A stretch of DNA of 36,147 bases from Azolla pinnata (GCA_037176905.1 JBBBWG010027712.1:25289-61435), one strand, 5' to 3'. Shown: positions 22,450 to 33,767, numbered from the stretch's first letter. Translations and numbers: made by a program. The notes: generated from the letters alone by a model not told the origin.

Positions 22450-25400
22450 ATGGTTAAGCACAACCGGAGTTATGTTAACATCAACCGCTATCTTAATCTT
22501 CTCTCGAAGCGTATATAGGTGGGTCGTATATTCTGTTGCTACATTGTTTTCCAACGGTATGAGCAATTTGTTTACTTGTGATTTTGTATGAAGAGTTTTA
22601 AAATTAAAAGTTCCTTCTGATGATCATTTTATTTTATCATACTGTGCGTGAATTATCTCCAACTGGAACCTCATGATTGTCTGAGCAGGAGAGTGTCATC
22701 TTCAGATTGTATCCTGCATCATGCACTCCATGCTTATTGCCGTGCATATAATTCAACACTAACTTTCATCCTGCCTTGCACTGAACCAAATTGTTAAGAC
22801 CAAAAACCGTATCCAGATTTTCATCCATCTCAAGTTGATGGACATCTCCTGAGATAACCATGTAGATTGAGGCTGGTGTCATCTGAAGATTCAACATCAA
22901 TCAAGTGTTTCCCATTTGGTGGAATACCAAGTCCAGTGAGTCTAATATCCTTTGCTGATTAATGCATATGCATGGCTTCAGGGAAGACTTGAAACAAAGT
23001 ATGGGGCAAGGGGACATCTTTGCTGCACTAATCACGATGGAGGAAATTGCTATGCTTTTTTTCCAGTTATGAATACACTACAACGGGCTGATTTATGTAA
23101 CGGGCTGATTTGTCCAGTTATGAATACACTACAACAAAGTATGGGACAAGGGAACATCTTTGCTGTACTAATCACGATGGAGGAAATTGCTATGCTTTTT
23201 GTCCAGTTATGAATACACTACAACGGGCTGATTTATAATTCCTGTTGTCCATTCTTTTGTAAATCCAACCCTTCTTAGGATGCCACACGAAAATCCCAGT
23301 CTACCACGCCTTAACTGAATCCAGAGAGTCCTTCCAATATTGTTTATAGCATTTGCAGTGAGAAAAATTTCTTGAAATGCTTCACTTAGAATATCAGCTT
23401 TTAGGTCTAAATGATTTCTGTAGAAGCACGGGATAATTCTATTTATGCCGTAACAACTTTGATTGGACAATGCATCTAAAGCTGCAAATTGGTTGAGGGG
23501 CATTTTCATTTAATCCTGACTCAGGAATAATTTCTCAAACATGTTTCCAGATTGTGTCTCAGCGTCCATTGATGCTCTCCATTGAGCAGTCCTGCATGAG
23601 CAACGAAGGTAGCCATGATCTTGTTTACCTTCAGCTTACTTTGAGCTGGTTCGTTTAAATCTTGATGACCATTTTAGGAAAAACATACAACTGCCTCCAT
23701 ATATCCACCAGATTTGAGTCCATATGGGGGCTAATTGCTATCCACTCCCCAGCAGGGGGAATCTCCCGGGTATTACCTTGCAGAGTTCCAGACAATGACT
23801 TGTTAAGGATTTGATGAATTTTATTCTTGAAAGCATTGTGGTTAGTAGGTACGTTGTGTACATATTGCTTGTCTTTCAGGAGGGTATAGGTGACTATGGT
23901 GTTGAATAAACATATTTCCTACAAGGCTCTTGAAGCGTGCTAGTGCATGGGTAGAGCTTTATATTCATGAGCAAGTTGATTGCTGGCGGCTGTAAAGTCA
24001 CGGATAAATGTCTAATTGTGCTTGTAAATGTGGCTTAAAGGTTGACATAGGGGTCAAAAAACTTTTTCAGTTCCCTCTGGTAAGGGTGAAAATTTGAAGT
24101 CATTCCCGTAGATGTGTGGCCAAAACAGTATTACTACTTTCAGTTAAGTTGAGTTTCATTTTGTATAATGTTTTTGGTCATATGATTGTCTCATATTGTC
24201 ACCCTAAATTCTCAGGCGTGTTTTGTCTTTATTATAATATGACTATATTCAACATGTGATTCAGGTGAAATGCTTTGGAAAGGTGTACTGTTGAAGGATA
24301 ACAAGATTATTTCTGACATCCATAGCCCTGGAGTACCCTTTGCATTGTGAGTCTCATGCCACCTTCTGCAGACTATAAACGTAGCAGAATGAAATATTAT
24401 ATAAATTAATATAAGATTGCATCTCTGCACAGAGAAATCATCTCATTATCTACCTTTGTGAAGGCGATCTTTCACTAAAATTGTTGCCATTATTTTCAAT
24501 ATTGACAAACAGGGTTTCTTGTCATTACAGGCCACAACGATTGAACATACATAAGATAGATGTAGAAGTCTTTTATCCCCTCAGTACGCTATTGACTTTT
24601 GACTTGCTGCCATCGGGTATTAATCCTGCCCAGCTCGATGAATGGCGAAAATTTCTTACATTTCTGCAGAAATACCACAGGGTAAATGACTGCAGTGGAT
24701 CAATTTGATTAACATTTTGAGTGTAAGGTCGGTTCAAGGTCTGAATAGGCATTCATGTCTGTGATAAGTAGGTAGCATTGGTGACGGTTCCAGGATGGGA
24801 GCTTCTGATCAATCCACCATCCGAGGATTCAATTCATCCAAATCAGAAGCTCGTTGTCAGTTATCGACAGCTGAATGTTCCCATACCACAGGAGAAGCCT
24901 TTGCTTAACCTGAATGTTGGGCGTAAGTCTCCTGATTTATAGTTATCTTTATCTTAATGTACATGGTAATAAAATTTGTGCATGTCCTCCTTCCAGTGAT
25001 AAGAGAATCCAAGGGGAAGGGATTATCACAGCAAAGAAAAAACCAGTCAGAGAAGAATGAGATGCCAAAATATGCAAAGACACATCCAAGCTACCTTGAG
25101 ACACTTGGGCAGAATCATGCATCTTGGATATTTGGAGCATTAGCAGAACTAATAGATAACGCAAGGGATGCCAAAGCAACAAGGTGAAGAATCCTCAGCA
25201 GTTGAAAATTAAACAAATGACTTCCAGCAATTACGGGCTTTGTGATGCCCATTGATGAAGGCATCGCCTTAAGCTTTACTTTTTTTTTTCATTGTCAAAA
25301 TACACTTGACATGTATTTACTTCATTAATCATTGCATCAGGATTGACATTACTATTGAAGAAGAATATCTAAAGGCAACAAATGTGCGAGTTCCAGTTCT

Positions 25401-27726
25401 TTATGTAAGGGATAATGGTACAGGCATGAATCATACAGATGTATTACGTATGGTCTCATTCGGTCATAAAAGACCAGAGAATGATGACGAAAGACTCATT
25501 GGAAGATTTGGAGTTGGCTTCAAGGTATCCCTTTGTGCTTTAAAAGATGCTCAATTATACCTACATGATTCGTGTCCCTTTTATTTTTATCTTTTTCTTG
25601 TTTAATGATCCAGACAGGGACAATGCGGCTCGGCAAGGATGCCGTTGTCTTTACTCAAACTAAAGACACATGCAATATCGCATTTCTTTCACGATCCTAC
25701 AATAACGGAAGAGAAGTAAGACATATTAGCCTGTATATTCTTGGTCAGGGACCTGTTATGGATGAGTTTGATATTATTAAGATTATTGAGATTTCTTATG
25801 CAGGAAGTTGAAATCCCCGTCATTGCGTACCAAAGGGAAGGCAATTATATGGAGTTTGATTTGGATATTAACAGTCAGGAAGAAGCAATGGCTAGATTAA
25901 AAATCTTAAAACAGTTCTCACCTTTCAATGAATACAGAATTGGGGCTATTTTTGCTGCACTTGGAGAAGCATCTGGTACAACCGTGTGTGTGTATAATTT
26001 GGAAAAATGGGGATCTGACTATGCACTTCAGTGGGACCCAAAAGCTACCACAGGTGAAACTAAGTCTAGACGTGATATTACCATAAGATCACGACGTGTG
26101 CGGATGCGTCCATCACAAATGACAAAAGAGGTAGCTATTTGTATGTATTAGTCTACAGATAATAACCACTAAAGGGCTGTTTACCACTTACTTAATGGGA
26201 ATTATTTTCTGCAGTGTTTCATTCTGTCGATTTCAGTCTCAAATAATGACGGAAGAACACCTTTGGCTTAATGCAGGTTCCATTGGACTATTCTCTCCAT
26301 TCTTATTTGGAGGTCATGTTTTTAGAGCCAAAGATGAAATTCTATATTCAAGGAACCTTGGTAGTCTATACATGTAAAAAATTCATCAAATATTTAGACG
26401 TCTTCAGTATATAAAGATAACAACTAGCATTTTTTATGATGCAGGTTAAAACACGCCGTCTCCATAAGTCATTGAATAGAACCCAGGTTTTCAAAGGTAC
26501 TCTATTTGGAGGAAAGCAGGTTGAGCTTACAATTGGACGAATACAAGCAGAACGAGACCGTGGAAACTGTGGAATTTTTCTTTATTGGCATGGCCGTCTG
26601 ATAGAGGTTGCTGAAACATTATGCAGCTCCTTTGAGTGTGGAATTGTGTCCAATTATTTGTGAATCCTGAGCTATTACGTTATATCAGGCGTACAAACGT
26701 GTTGGTGATATGATTCATGCACCTGACATAGGCCGTGGTGTAATCGGAGTCATTGATGTTACTGATATAATGGTAATCGCTGTCACTGGTATATTGAAAA
26801 TTCTTGTCTGTGTTTCCTGGCTCAACTTCCAATACTTTTTTAGAGAAAAATTGTGTGTTCTAATTTACAGAAACTTGAAGACGGAGTGGCTGTTCTCAAT
26901 AATAAGCAAGGCTTTCAAGACTGTGAAGAATATGCAGGATTGGATGCTTGGCTTGGGGAGGTTGCCAATCAATATTGGGAAGATAACTATGATACTCTTC
27001 AAGTGGTGCATCCCCGACTCATCTTTTTTCCTATTTTTGCAATGTGCAGTTACGTTGTGTATAACATAACATTGGTGGGGTCTGTATTTCGCATAATGAT
27101 TCAGGAAACCAAGGAAGAGAATGCACAGTATATTCCAGACCATGATTGGGTTCAATGTAACAAATGTCTGAAATGGCGAATGTTGGACGCTAAATTTTCT
27201 ACCATGGATCTACCAGATGAGTGGTTAGTTGTGTGCATACATATCCTCTTCCTTGCATAAATATATTGTACTGTCCGTTGATCCTTTGATCATATGATAC
27301 TGCACTAGGTTTTGCTATATGCCACCATTTAGAGGCACTTGTCAGACACCTGAAGAGGAGGCTGAAAGTGGAATAGTAACATTAGGCACTTCAAGGACAA
27401 ATCGGAGTGCATCTGTAAAAGTGAAAAGTGAAACAGAAGCATGGAATAACATGTCGGGAGATTCACTTACCAACGAAACTGGTAATTAAATTTAGATACT
27501 CTTATTCAACTTATTGTTCCTTCAATGCGAAAAATGAATGCCAATGGTGAAGCAATTAACGCACAAGGTTTGAAGAATCTTAAGATCATATCATTTAGCA
27601 GGGCTGGATGATTCAATGACACATGTCCAGAAAGACTGTGTTGGGCAAAGGAGAGCGAAAAGAACATTTCCTGTTCAAGAAGCGAAAACTTGCCAACCAG
27701 AAACGAGGAAGCGAAGGCACGAATAG
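22450..27726 (+). CDS. MORC-type GHKL ATPase with CW zinc finger, 17 exons
   Basis: MORC proteins are nuclear ATP-dependent clamps that compact chromatin; CW fingers read methylated H3K4 in characterised cases. Proposed exons: 22450-22510, 22889-22935, 23551-23608, 24265-24346, 24531-24681, 24772-24922, 24997-25183, 25341-25524, 25614-25715, 25804-26130, 26277-26360, 26445-26606, 26689-26772, 26871-27005, 27105-27223, 27309-27481, 27602-27726. The phases close to 743 residues ending in TAG. ATPase motifs: N-box ELIDNARDAKATR with Asn238, DNGTGM at 270-275, GRFGVGFKTGTMRLG at 300-314. Then come the S5-type domain (VPLDYSLHSYLEV, KSLNRTQVFKGT, GNCGIFLYWHGRLIE, DIGRGVIGVIDV) and the CW finger at about 614-665, with Trp620, Cys623, Cys626, Trp629, Cys647 and Cys656 all present. 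The tail is short and basic (RRAKRTF, ETRKRRHE), so a nuclear signal is likely. Exons from 24,265 onward are firm; the first three are inferred from phase alone. The 27,005 donor could instead be 27,002. Confidence 0.9.
22995..23235 (+). repeat. 140-bp tandem duplication inside MORC intron 2
   Basis: The block CAAAGTATGGGGCAAGGGGA ... CCAGTTATGAATACACTACAA starting at 22,995 recurs at 23,135 with about five changes over 100 bases. This gives 1.7 copies of a 140-base unit. It lies in the proposed intron 22,936-23,550. The similarity makes it a recent event. Confidence 0.9.
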
Positions 27727-28559
27727 CGACGAATGATGGTGGCTTACGTTGATAACTGAAACATTGACAGGAGAATTCTTGAATGTGAGCTATGGAATAG
27801 GAGGCTGACCTCGGTGAGCATGATGCTGTTTCTCTGTAAACAACCCCATCGAGAGACAAATGTGCTGGAGGCAGAACACATCGGATCTACCTAGGTATGT
27901 CTATTATTCACAAGTGATGATGTCTTCAGAGGTTTGCTGCATGCATCATGCTTGTAAGCCCATGGTATATCTTCATACCCATTCGTTGTACACAGGCCGA
28001 GGGTGTTGTAAATTAACAAGGCGGTAGGTCCACCTTTTTGACATGTCAGGCAGTGTTGAATTTGCTAGTTCAATGTAGAATGCTAGTTCAAGTTGGACTT
28101 CAATTTAGAAGATAAAAACTCACACTTGTGTGCATGGAGCTATGGTGGAGTCTGACTAATCGCGGAATCTGTTATGTCTGAAACGATGGGGATAGGGAAC
28201 GTCCATTGTAAAGATCTATCTGTCATGTATCTTATCTTTTTTTAAATCATCCACCGAATAGTCTGTCTGTTCTATCTAAACTTTGAATTTATTATTTCGA
28301 TTTCCAACTGTGTCGATTTTTTTTATTTTTTATTTCGATTTCCGACTACATAGAGTTTCAATTTCAGTTTCAATTTCCAACTGCATCAATTTCAGTTTCA
28401 GCTTTAAAACTGTGAAATTGACTTACACATCGATCTCTCAATTGATTTGCAATTTCGATTGATTTATAGTGTGGAAATTTCCAACATCAAATTTCAGTGT
28501 TAGGAATTGGAACTGTGAAAATTGATTGACATAAGTTTTCAAGTTCGATTTTACTACTA
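27727..28559. other. MORC 3' flank and degenerate TTTC/TTCCAACTG-rich sequence
   Basis: The 3' UTR of the plus-strand MORC gene must start here; the poly(A) site is not identifiable. From about 28,280 to 28,500 there is a degenerate repeat of ATTTCGATTTCCAACTG, TTTCAGTTTC and related words. No gene seen. Confidence 0.5.
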
Positions 28560-29040
28560 GTTTGTTTCCCCACCAAGTGAACCGAGATTTTGATTTTGCT
28601 TTCTTGATTCATTTAAATTCAGTTTTGCGTAAAATTTGTGGAGGACATGAGCAGAGATCTGAACGATGACAAAAAAGGATTTTAAATCATCGGGAGAATT
28701 ACCAAGCAAACGCCTAACAAAATTATAAATTACAAATTTTAATGCCTTCAAGAGCAAAAATTTAATTGTGACCTCAACTACCATCAGATTAATTAATTGA
28801 CGCCAACTTAATGTACTAATCAATTTATTAGATTCTAGAATTATTAACTTTTGTTAATTGAATGCAGTAAGGGGATCAATTATATGGGAAACAATTAGGA
28901 ATAAAATCAATTAAAATCAATTAGAACGTTTAACATAATGTTAATCGTTAGTTGGGTGTTAATTTTTAATGTAAGATGATGAGAGTAGGCATTAATTTAT
29001 AATTTTTATTTTAGTAGGTGTTAAAATGTAATCTATAATT
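28560..29040 (-). repeat. inverted, diverged copy of the 19.8-20.5 kb repeat family
   Basis: Read on the minus strand this region matches the tandem repeat upstream of MORC in the same order. Positions 28,996-28,965 give AATGCCTACTCTCATCATCT, against ACGCCCACTCTCATCTTCCA at about 19,790. Positions 28,853-28,827 give AGTTAATAATTCTAGAATCT, against AGTTAGTAATTCTAGAATCT at 19,923. TTAGGCGTTTGCTT near 28,700-28,720 matches the copy at about 20,443. I see no coding sequence or clean terminal repeats, so the element class is unknown. Confidence 0.65.
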
Positions 29041-29138
29041 TTATTAAGCATTTTCTTGATGATTCTCCCTTAATCATAACACTTTAAATTTCGATTTGAT
29101 TTAGATTTCGATTTTCCAACACTGGAAATTGTTTTAGA

Positions 29139-29306
29139 TTTGCAAATCATTTATTCTGTGACAAAGTCTAATTCAGTTTTCGAATAAGATTTGCGGACGC
29201 GATGAACAGAAATCGAAATCAATTTGCAAATCATTTATCGTGCGACTAGTCTAATTCAGTTTTCGAAAAGAATTTGCGGGCGCAATGAACAGAGACGATC
29301 TGATGC
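29139..29306. repeat. 84-bp tandem duplication
   Basis: The block TTTGCAAATCATTTAT ... GTCTAATTCAGTTTTCGAA ... ATTTGCGG.CGC.ATGAACAGA is present at 29,139 and 29,223. A more diverged relative occurs at about 28,617-28,665 (ATTCAGTTTTGCGTAAAATT ... GAGCAGAGAT). It lies between the convergent MORC and ADP/ATP carrier genes. Confidence 0.8.
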
Positions 29307-29569
29307 AAATGACACAATTTGGGCAAAAAGAATTCAATCATAACGCTTTCATTAGAAGAGTATAGCAGCCAAACACAACCGATAATGTAGATAGATTTGC
29401 TCGAATCAAATAAAAGAAAAATCAAGAATATATGAAATCAAAATCATTTGAAATCTTGCTAATGCAACTACCACAGTCAGATCACCCTCATCTCATTTCA
29501 TCATCATCAGCTTGACCAATTGCCCATCATCACTAGATATCTCAATCAAAATTAATGGAGCTCATCAAT
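29307..29569. other. 3' flank of the ADP/ATP carrier gene
   Basis: AT-rich sequence immediately beyond the carrier stop codon, expected to contain its 3' UTR. No other feature is visible. Confidence 0.5.
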
Positions 29570-31556
29570 CTAACCACCGCCCGAACCATAAGCCTTGCCA
29601 AAGAAGATGAGCTGGAGCTGATCATAGCCAGAGAGCACGCCAGCCCCAGCGACAGCTCGAAGAATGTTCGCACCCGCTCCTTTGAAGAGGGATTTCACTC
29701 CTTCCTTCCTCAAAATCTGCGCAAAACAGTCCATCGATCCAGAGTATTTCACGGCTTCTCCAGATGTCATCATCATTCTCCGCCTTACAGTATCGATCGG
29801 ATATGACGCCAACCCGGCTCCGGTAGTAATGCTCCATCCCAAAAGAAAACTAGCCAGAAAGTTATCCTGCAAACATTTCCCAGATGATATGAACAAACCC
29901 CATCCGTGCTTCAAGATACCATAGTAACATGTTACTTGTTCGTCCCATTTCATTCTCGAGTGATAGATAAGGATATAATTTGGGTGCTTTTAACTAACTC
30001 TGTATAGCAAGCATAATATAATTTGCATGCTTTTAGCTAACTCTGTATAGCAAACACGATATAATTTGCGTGCTTTTAGCTAACTCTGTATAGCAAGCAT
30101 GATATAATTTGCGCGCTTTTAGCGAACCCTGTATAGCAAGCATGATATAATTTGCATGCTTTTAACTAACTCTGCATAGCAAGCATGTTATATTTTGGAT
30201 GCTTTTCACTGACTCTGCGTAGCAAGCATGATATAATTTGGGTGCTTTTAACTAACGCTGCGTAGCAATCATGATATACTTTGGGTGCTTTTAACTAACT
30301 CTGGATAGCAAGCATTTTATACTTTGGGTGCTTTACCTGGAGGGAGCCAACCAGAAGAACTGGCTTCAGCGAATCATACATCCCAAAATATAGGCCTCTA
30401 TACACAATGATTCCCACGCAAGAGATTGTGAAACCTCGGTAAAGCCCAGCAATACCATCTGATGCAAGGGTCTTCTTGTACACATCAAGAAGCCCGTTGA
30501 ATTGTCTCTCCCCGCCTTTCTTCGCTGCTTTTGCATCATTTGCGAGACGGGTTCGTGCATAGTCAAGAGAGTACACAAACAATAGAGAGGATGCACCAGC
30601 TGCGCCTCCTGATGCCAGGTTGCTGAAGAACCATGGCCAGTAGCCATCTCTATCTTTTTTCTTGTTGAAAAGCTTCTTGAAGTAATCCTTGAATGCAAAG
30701 TTGAGAGCCTAGAAAAGAAGATGAACAAGAGAATAGCAATCGTTTGCAAGAACAAAAGATATTTTCCTTTGGGGCAATGCACACCAAGCTAGCCTACCCA
30801 AGCTAATTGTGCAGCTCACCAAGTTACCCTCACCGAAGATCCCTGTGCACCAAAACTAACCTCATTGACCTCCTTGGGCACCAGGCTACCTAAGCTCCTT
30901 GGCCAATGTGCCAAAACTAACCCGAGCTGGTTGGGCAATGCAGCATACTAGAGCTCAACTTATCACAATGCACTACGCTAATCTAAGCTTGTTTGTGTAA
31001 CCTATCGAACTTGAACAACAATGTCGGGATATGGACCTGACTAGCCAGAATGCATATACACGGAGATTAGGCAAACCTGAGTAGGGAAGTATCGGATGAC
31101 ATTGGCAGTGTTACCTCGCCACAATGACATAAAACCCTCATCCTGGACCGTGCGAGAGAAGCAATTGCCAATGCCAGTGTAAGGTTGCTGGAGCCGACCA
31201 GCCTTGATCATTTCATCTTGGTTCTGGATAAGCAATTTCACACGCTCGATGGGGGCAGCAGCTGTCTTAGAGACAGCAGCTGAAACCCCGCCCATCAAGA
31301 AATCCACTGCAAATGCATACGGCCCATTCTTATCCACTGGAGCTGGAACAAAGACACTGTTGCTCTGAATGAATGTTCTCTTAGATCCCTCTTTTCTAGA
31401 CCCAACATAGCACGAGGATGGAATCACTCCATTACTATCATAGTTCATCTTCTTCATCACTATGGAGTTTTCTAATGGTTTTGTTGCTGCTCTGAGCCCC
31501 ATGGATTCTGTAAGCCTCTGTGCTATTATTGGCGCTCTGGGTTTCCTTTCAGCCAT
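29570..31556 (-). CDS. AAC: mitochondrial ADP,ATP carrier protein, 3 coding exons
   Basis: It exchanges matrix ATP for cytosolic ADP across the inner mitochondrial membrane. Coding exons on the minus strand are 31556-31077, 30708-30337 and 29866-29570, all with GT/AG borders and phase 0 junctions, giving 382 residues, the usual plant length. Residues 1 to about 77 are the N-terminal extension typical of plant carriers. Three mitochondrial carrier repeats follow, with signatures PIERVK (102-107), LDYARTR (208-214) and PIDTVR (307-312). The nucleotide-carrier hallmark RRRMMM is at 312-317. Conserved segments include [46 protein letters not shown] and [20 protein letters not shown]. The start was chosen at MAERK because an acceptor-like CATACAG lies just upstream, consistent with a 5' UTR intron. 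A longer in-frame start at 31,628 would be intronic. The protein appears whole. Confidence 0.97.
29973..30334. repeat. 43-bp minisatellite filling carrier intron 2
   Basis: About 8.4 copies of ATATAATTTGSGTGCTTTTA followed by ACTAACTCTGTATAGCAAGC start at 29,973, 30,016, 30,059 and so on at 43-base steps. It occupies about three quarters of the 470-base intron (29,867-30,336). Its last, partial copy ends at the splice donor of exon 2. Confidence 0.95.
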
Positions 31557-32164
31557 TTCTAGCAAGCTTTCAACCCACTGTATGAACACATGGAAAAGAA
31601 TTCCTTCAAAAAAGTCTATAGATACCATTTAACATGAAAAGATATGGAAACCCAATGCATTTCATTCGGCTACAGAGGACATGCAAGGGTTTAATCAGGA
31701 TTTGATATCGCACAACTCTTCAGTTGTGAGATGGACATAGCATAGCACAATCATAGATTTAAACCCATACTGTGAATTATACGGTTCATCACCATCATGG
31801 ATTTCAATTCAGGATCCAAATGATACTCCATCACGTATAACAATCATGGATTTAAAATCATAATCTGAATGATGATCCACAGCACAACCTAAATGATGTT
31901 GCATGCCACATTCACAATATAGTAATCAGCAAAACCCTCGCATTCCTTAATGATGGTTGTGTACCACATTCATAACCAGGAAGGCCCCTACTGTGTCTAA
32001 ACATATAAGCTCCGATCAAAAATAGCACCACACAAACACAAAATAGAATCCATGTGAAGGAGCTTTGCTTTGGGAAGATACGGTCGCATGGAATGTGATG
32101 CGAGAGAGCAAAAAATAGAAGCAAAACAAGAAAAGAATTAGATGAAGAAATGGAGAGAGAAAAC

Positions 32165-32233
32165 ACATACATGTCTGTGCCGGTAACTCTTCTCGCTCGC
32201 CCAGTGTCTGCTGCATTAGGGTTTGTTTATATA
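32165..32233 (-). promoter_or_regulatory. carrier gene core promoter, leader exon and 5' UTR intron donor
   Basis: On the minus strand, TATATAAA lies at 32,233-32,226 and is followed directly by AAACCCTAA, a telo-box-like motif (32,224-32,216). A leader of about 45 bases then ends at ACAT|GTATGT, a good splice donor (32,171/32,170). With an acceptor near 31,579 (CATACAG) this would give a 5' UTR intron of about 590 bases ahead of the ATG at 31,556. Plant telo boxes are known near start sites of growth-related and translation genes. The transcription start itself is inferred. Confidence 0.5.
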
Positions 32234-33767
32234 CGACAGGGGGGAGAAGAAGCAGCCGTTGAAGGCGACACTGATTGTGGGGAGTTAAGATTTGTTTGTT
32301 GGGCGCGCCATCTTCTCTCTGTTTCTCTGTTTCTCTGTTTTGTTTTGTTTTTGTTTTTGTTTTTGTTTTTTTTGCAACCTGCAAATTTGTGTTTTGCAGA
32401 ATTTGTGTGTTTCTTTTTTTTTTGTCTTTTGGCAAAATCCAAAATCCCAAATTCTTCAGAAAAGAATGACAAAAAACTACAGATTTTGGGCTCCCAATTT
32501 GTGAGCTCAAAGTACCAATTTTTGTTTTGCAAGGCTGCCCCAAATCAGGATTGAAAATTGAGGAGTTTGATGAGGAATTTGATTGAAAATTGAGGAATTT
32601 GATTGAAATTTGAGGAATTTGATGAGGAATTTGATGCCCAATCCTTTCAGCAATCGGTTCCTATGTTGCACTGATACGAATCAGTCGAAGCCATCTACTA
32701 ATCACATTTATGGGATTAGCGCACTTCAATCTCTCCCTTCATCTCTTGAGCTTCTCTGAGCGTTTTGCTTTCGTATATCTCTTAGATCCCCATATCCTTC
32801 TCTTTGCTTCGATTCGATGCTAGGGGACTCGGATCGAAGAAGGTAGATTTCGGGTTACTAATCCCTTTTGAGTGTTCAATTAAGCAACCATGAGTGCACC
32901 TCTGCATTTAGAGCTTTGGCTTTGCTTGGTCTACAATCAAACGATACAATCGCAAGATTCTCCAACCCATTTGTTCTTCCCATTTGAAATGACTTGGATT
33001 GACCGTAAACTTTCTTTATAAATATTATATCTAATGATCTCCTTTCAAACGCTATAAATATGTTATTTAATCTCAAGTAAACATTAGATCAGATGTATTT
33101 TACAAACATTATCGTACGCTTCGTCTAATGATTCATTGTGGCCTGAGCAAACATTAATATAATCTTTTTCTTCCTTGCTAAAGAATATTGCAAGATGTTT
33201 GTCAATTAAATACTCCAATTTACACCAGAAAACTCGATAAGTCGATCAAAGCAAACAATTATGCTGATATGTCACTACTGATGATATATTTGAGTCCTCA
33301 TAATCTTATTGATATGTATCTTATAAGTCCTGAGGCAAGAACCCAAGCTTCCAAAATGTGCCATTCTCTGATCATACCCATTTTGCATAATTTGATGCAT
33401 CGACAAAGAAGAAGAATATACGACAGTCGTTCCATCTTCACAATTCGCTTTCGAATGAATGAAAGCATTCGGCAAGAATATCAATAGACCGCAGGGCAGC
33501 AGCGATCGTTTACACAATCAACTTATTGTCGTGTGATCATTCCGTTTTAAAAGGTGAAGCAAAATGTAAAATCGTTCCCTCTATTCAATTTTTTTCTCGT
33601 GACAAAGCAAACAGAAAAAACTACCCACTTTCCTCCGATTTTTCCTTCAGCAGCTCGGGCCAGAAGCTTTTATCAGAATCACCGATCGGCGCCATTCGGT
33701 TCAATTTCTAACGTAAAATTGTAACCAAGGAAGGGAAGGATTGCAACCAACGTGCACGGAGGACTGT
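32234..33767. other. spacer between alanyl-tRNA synthetase 3' end and carrier promoter
   Basis: This holds upstream promoter sequence of the carrier gene, including a TTTTTG-rich tract at 32,335-32,425. A minisatellite of GAGGAATTTGAT-type units lies at about 32,550-32,636. The rest is unique AT-rich sequence. The part near 33,767 should be the synthetase 3' UTR. I see no further gene. Confidence 0.5.
32550..32636. repeat. short GAGGAATTTGAT minisatellite
   Basis: Four copies of TGAGGAATTTGA (one reading TGAGGAGTTTGA) are separated by TTGAAAAT-like spacers. The array lies about 320 bases upstream of the carrier TATA box. Confidence 0.75.

Noticed and set aside
22401-22511. Alternative reading of the second MORC leader exon (LLTDLGRLLDSLLW...) joined to an acceptor near 22,873
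   Set aside because: The phases are also compatible, but it needs an upstream start I cannot find. The reading starting at ATG 22,450 starts and joins cleanly to the later exons, so I kept that one.
23207-23509. Minus-strand 100-codon frame opposite MORC intron 2
   Set aside because: No recognisable domain; it partly overlaps the 140-bp duplication and lies in an intron on the other strand.
29973-30334. Regularly spaced repeats considered as a CRISPR-like array
   Set aside because: The 43-bp units are contiguous without unique spacers and lie in an intron of a plant nuclear gene.
31557-31628. Longer N-terminus for the ADP/ATP carrier starting at 31,628
   Set aside because: The added residues ([15 protein letters not shown]...) do not resemble plant carrier starts, and a splice acceptor for a 5' UTR intron lies between this Met and the MAERK start.
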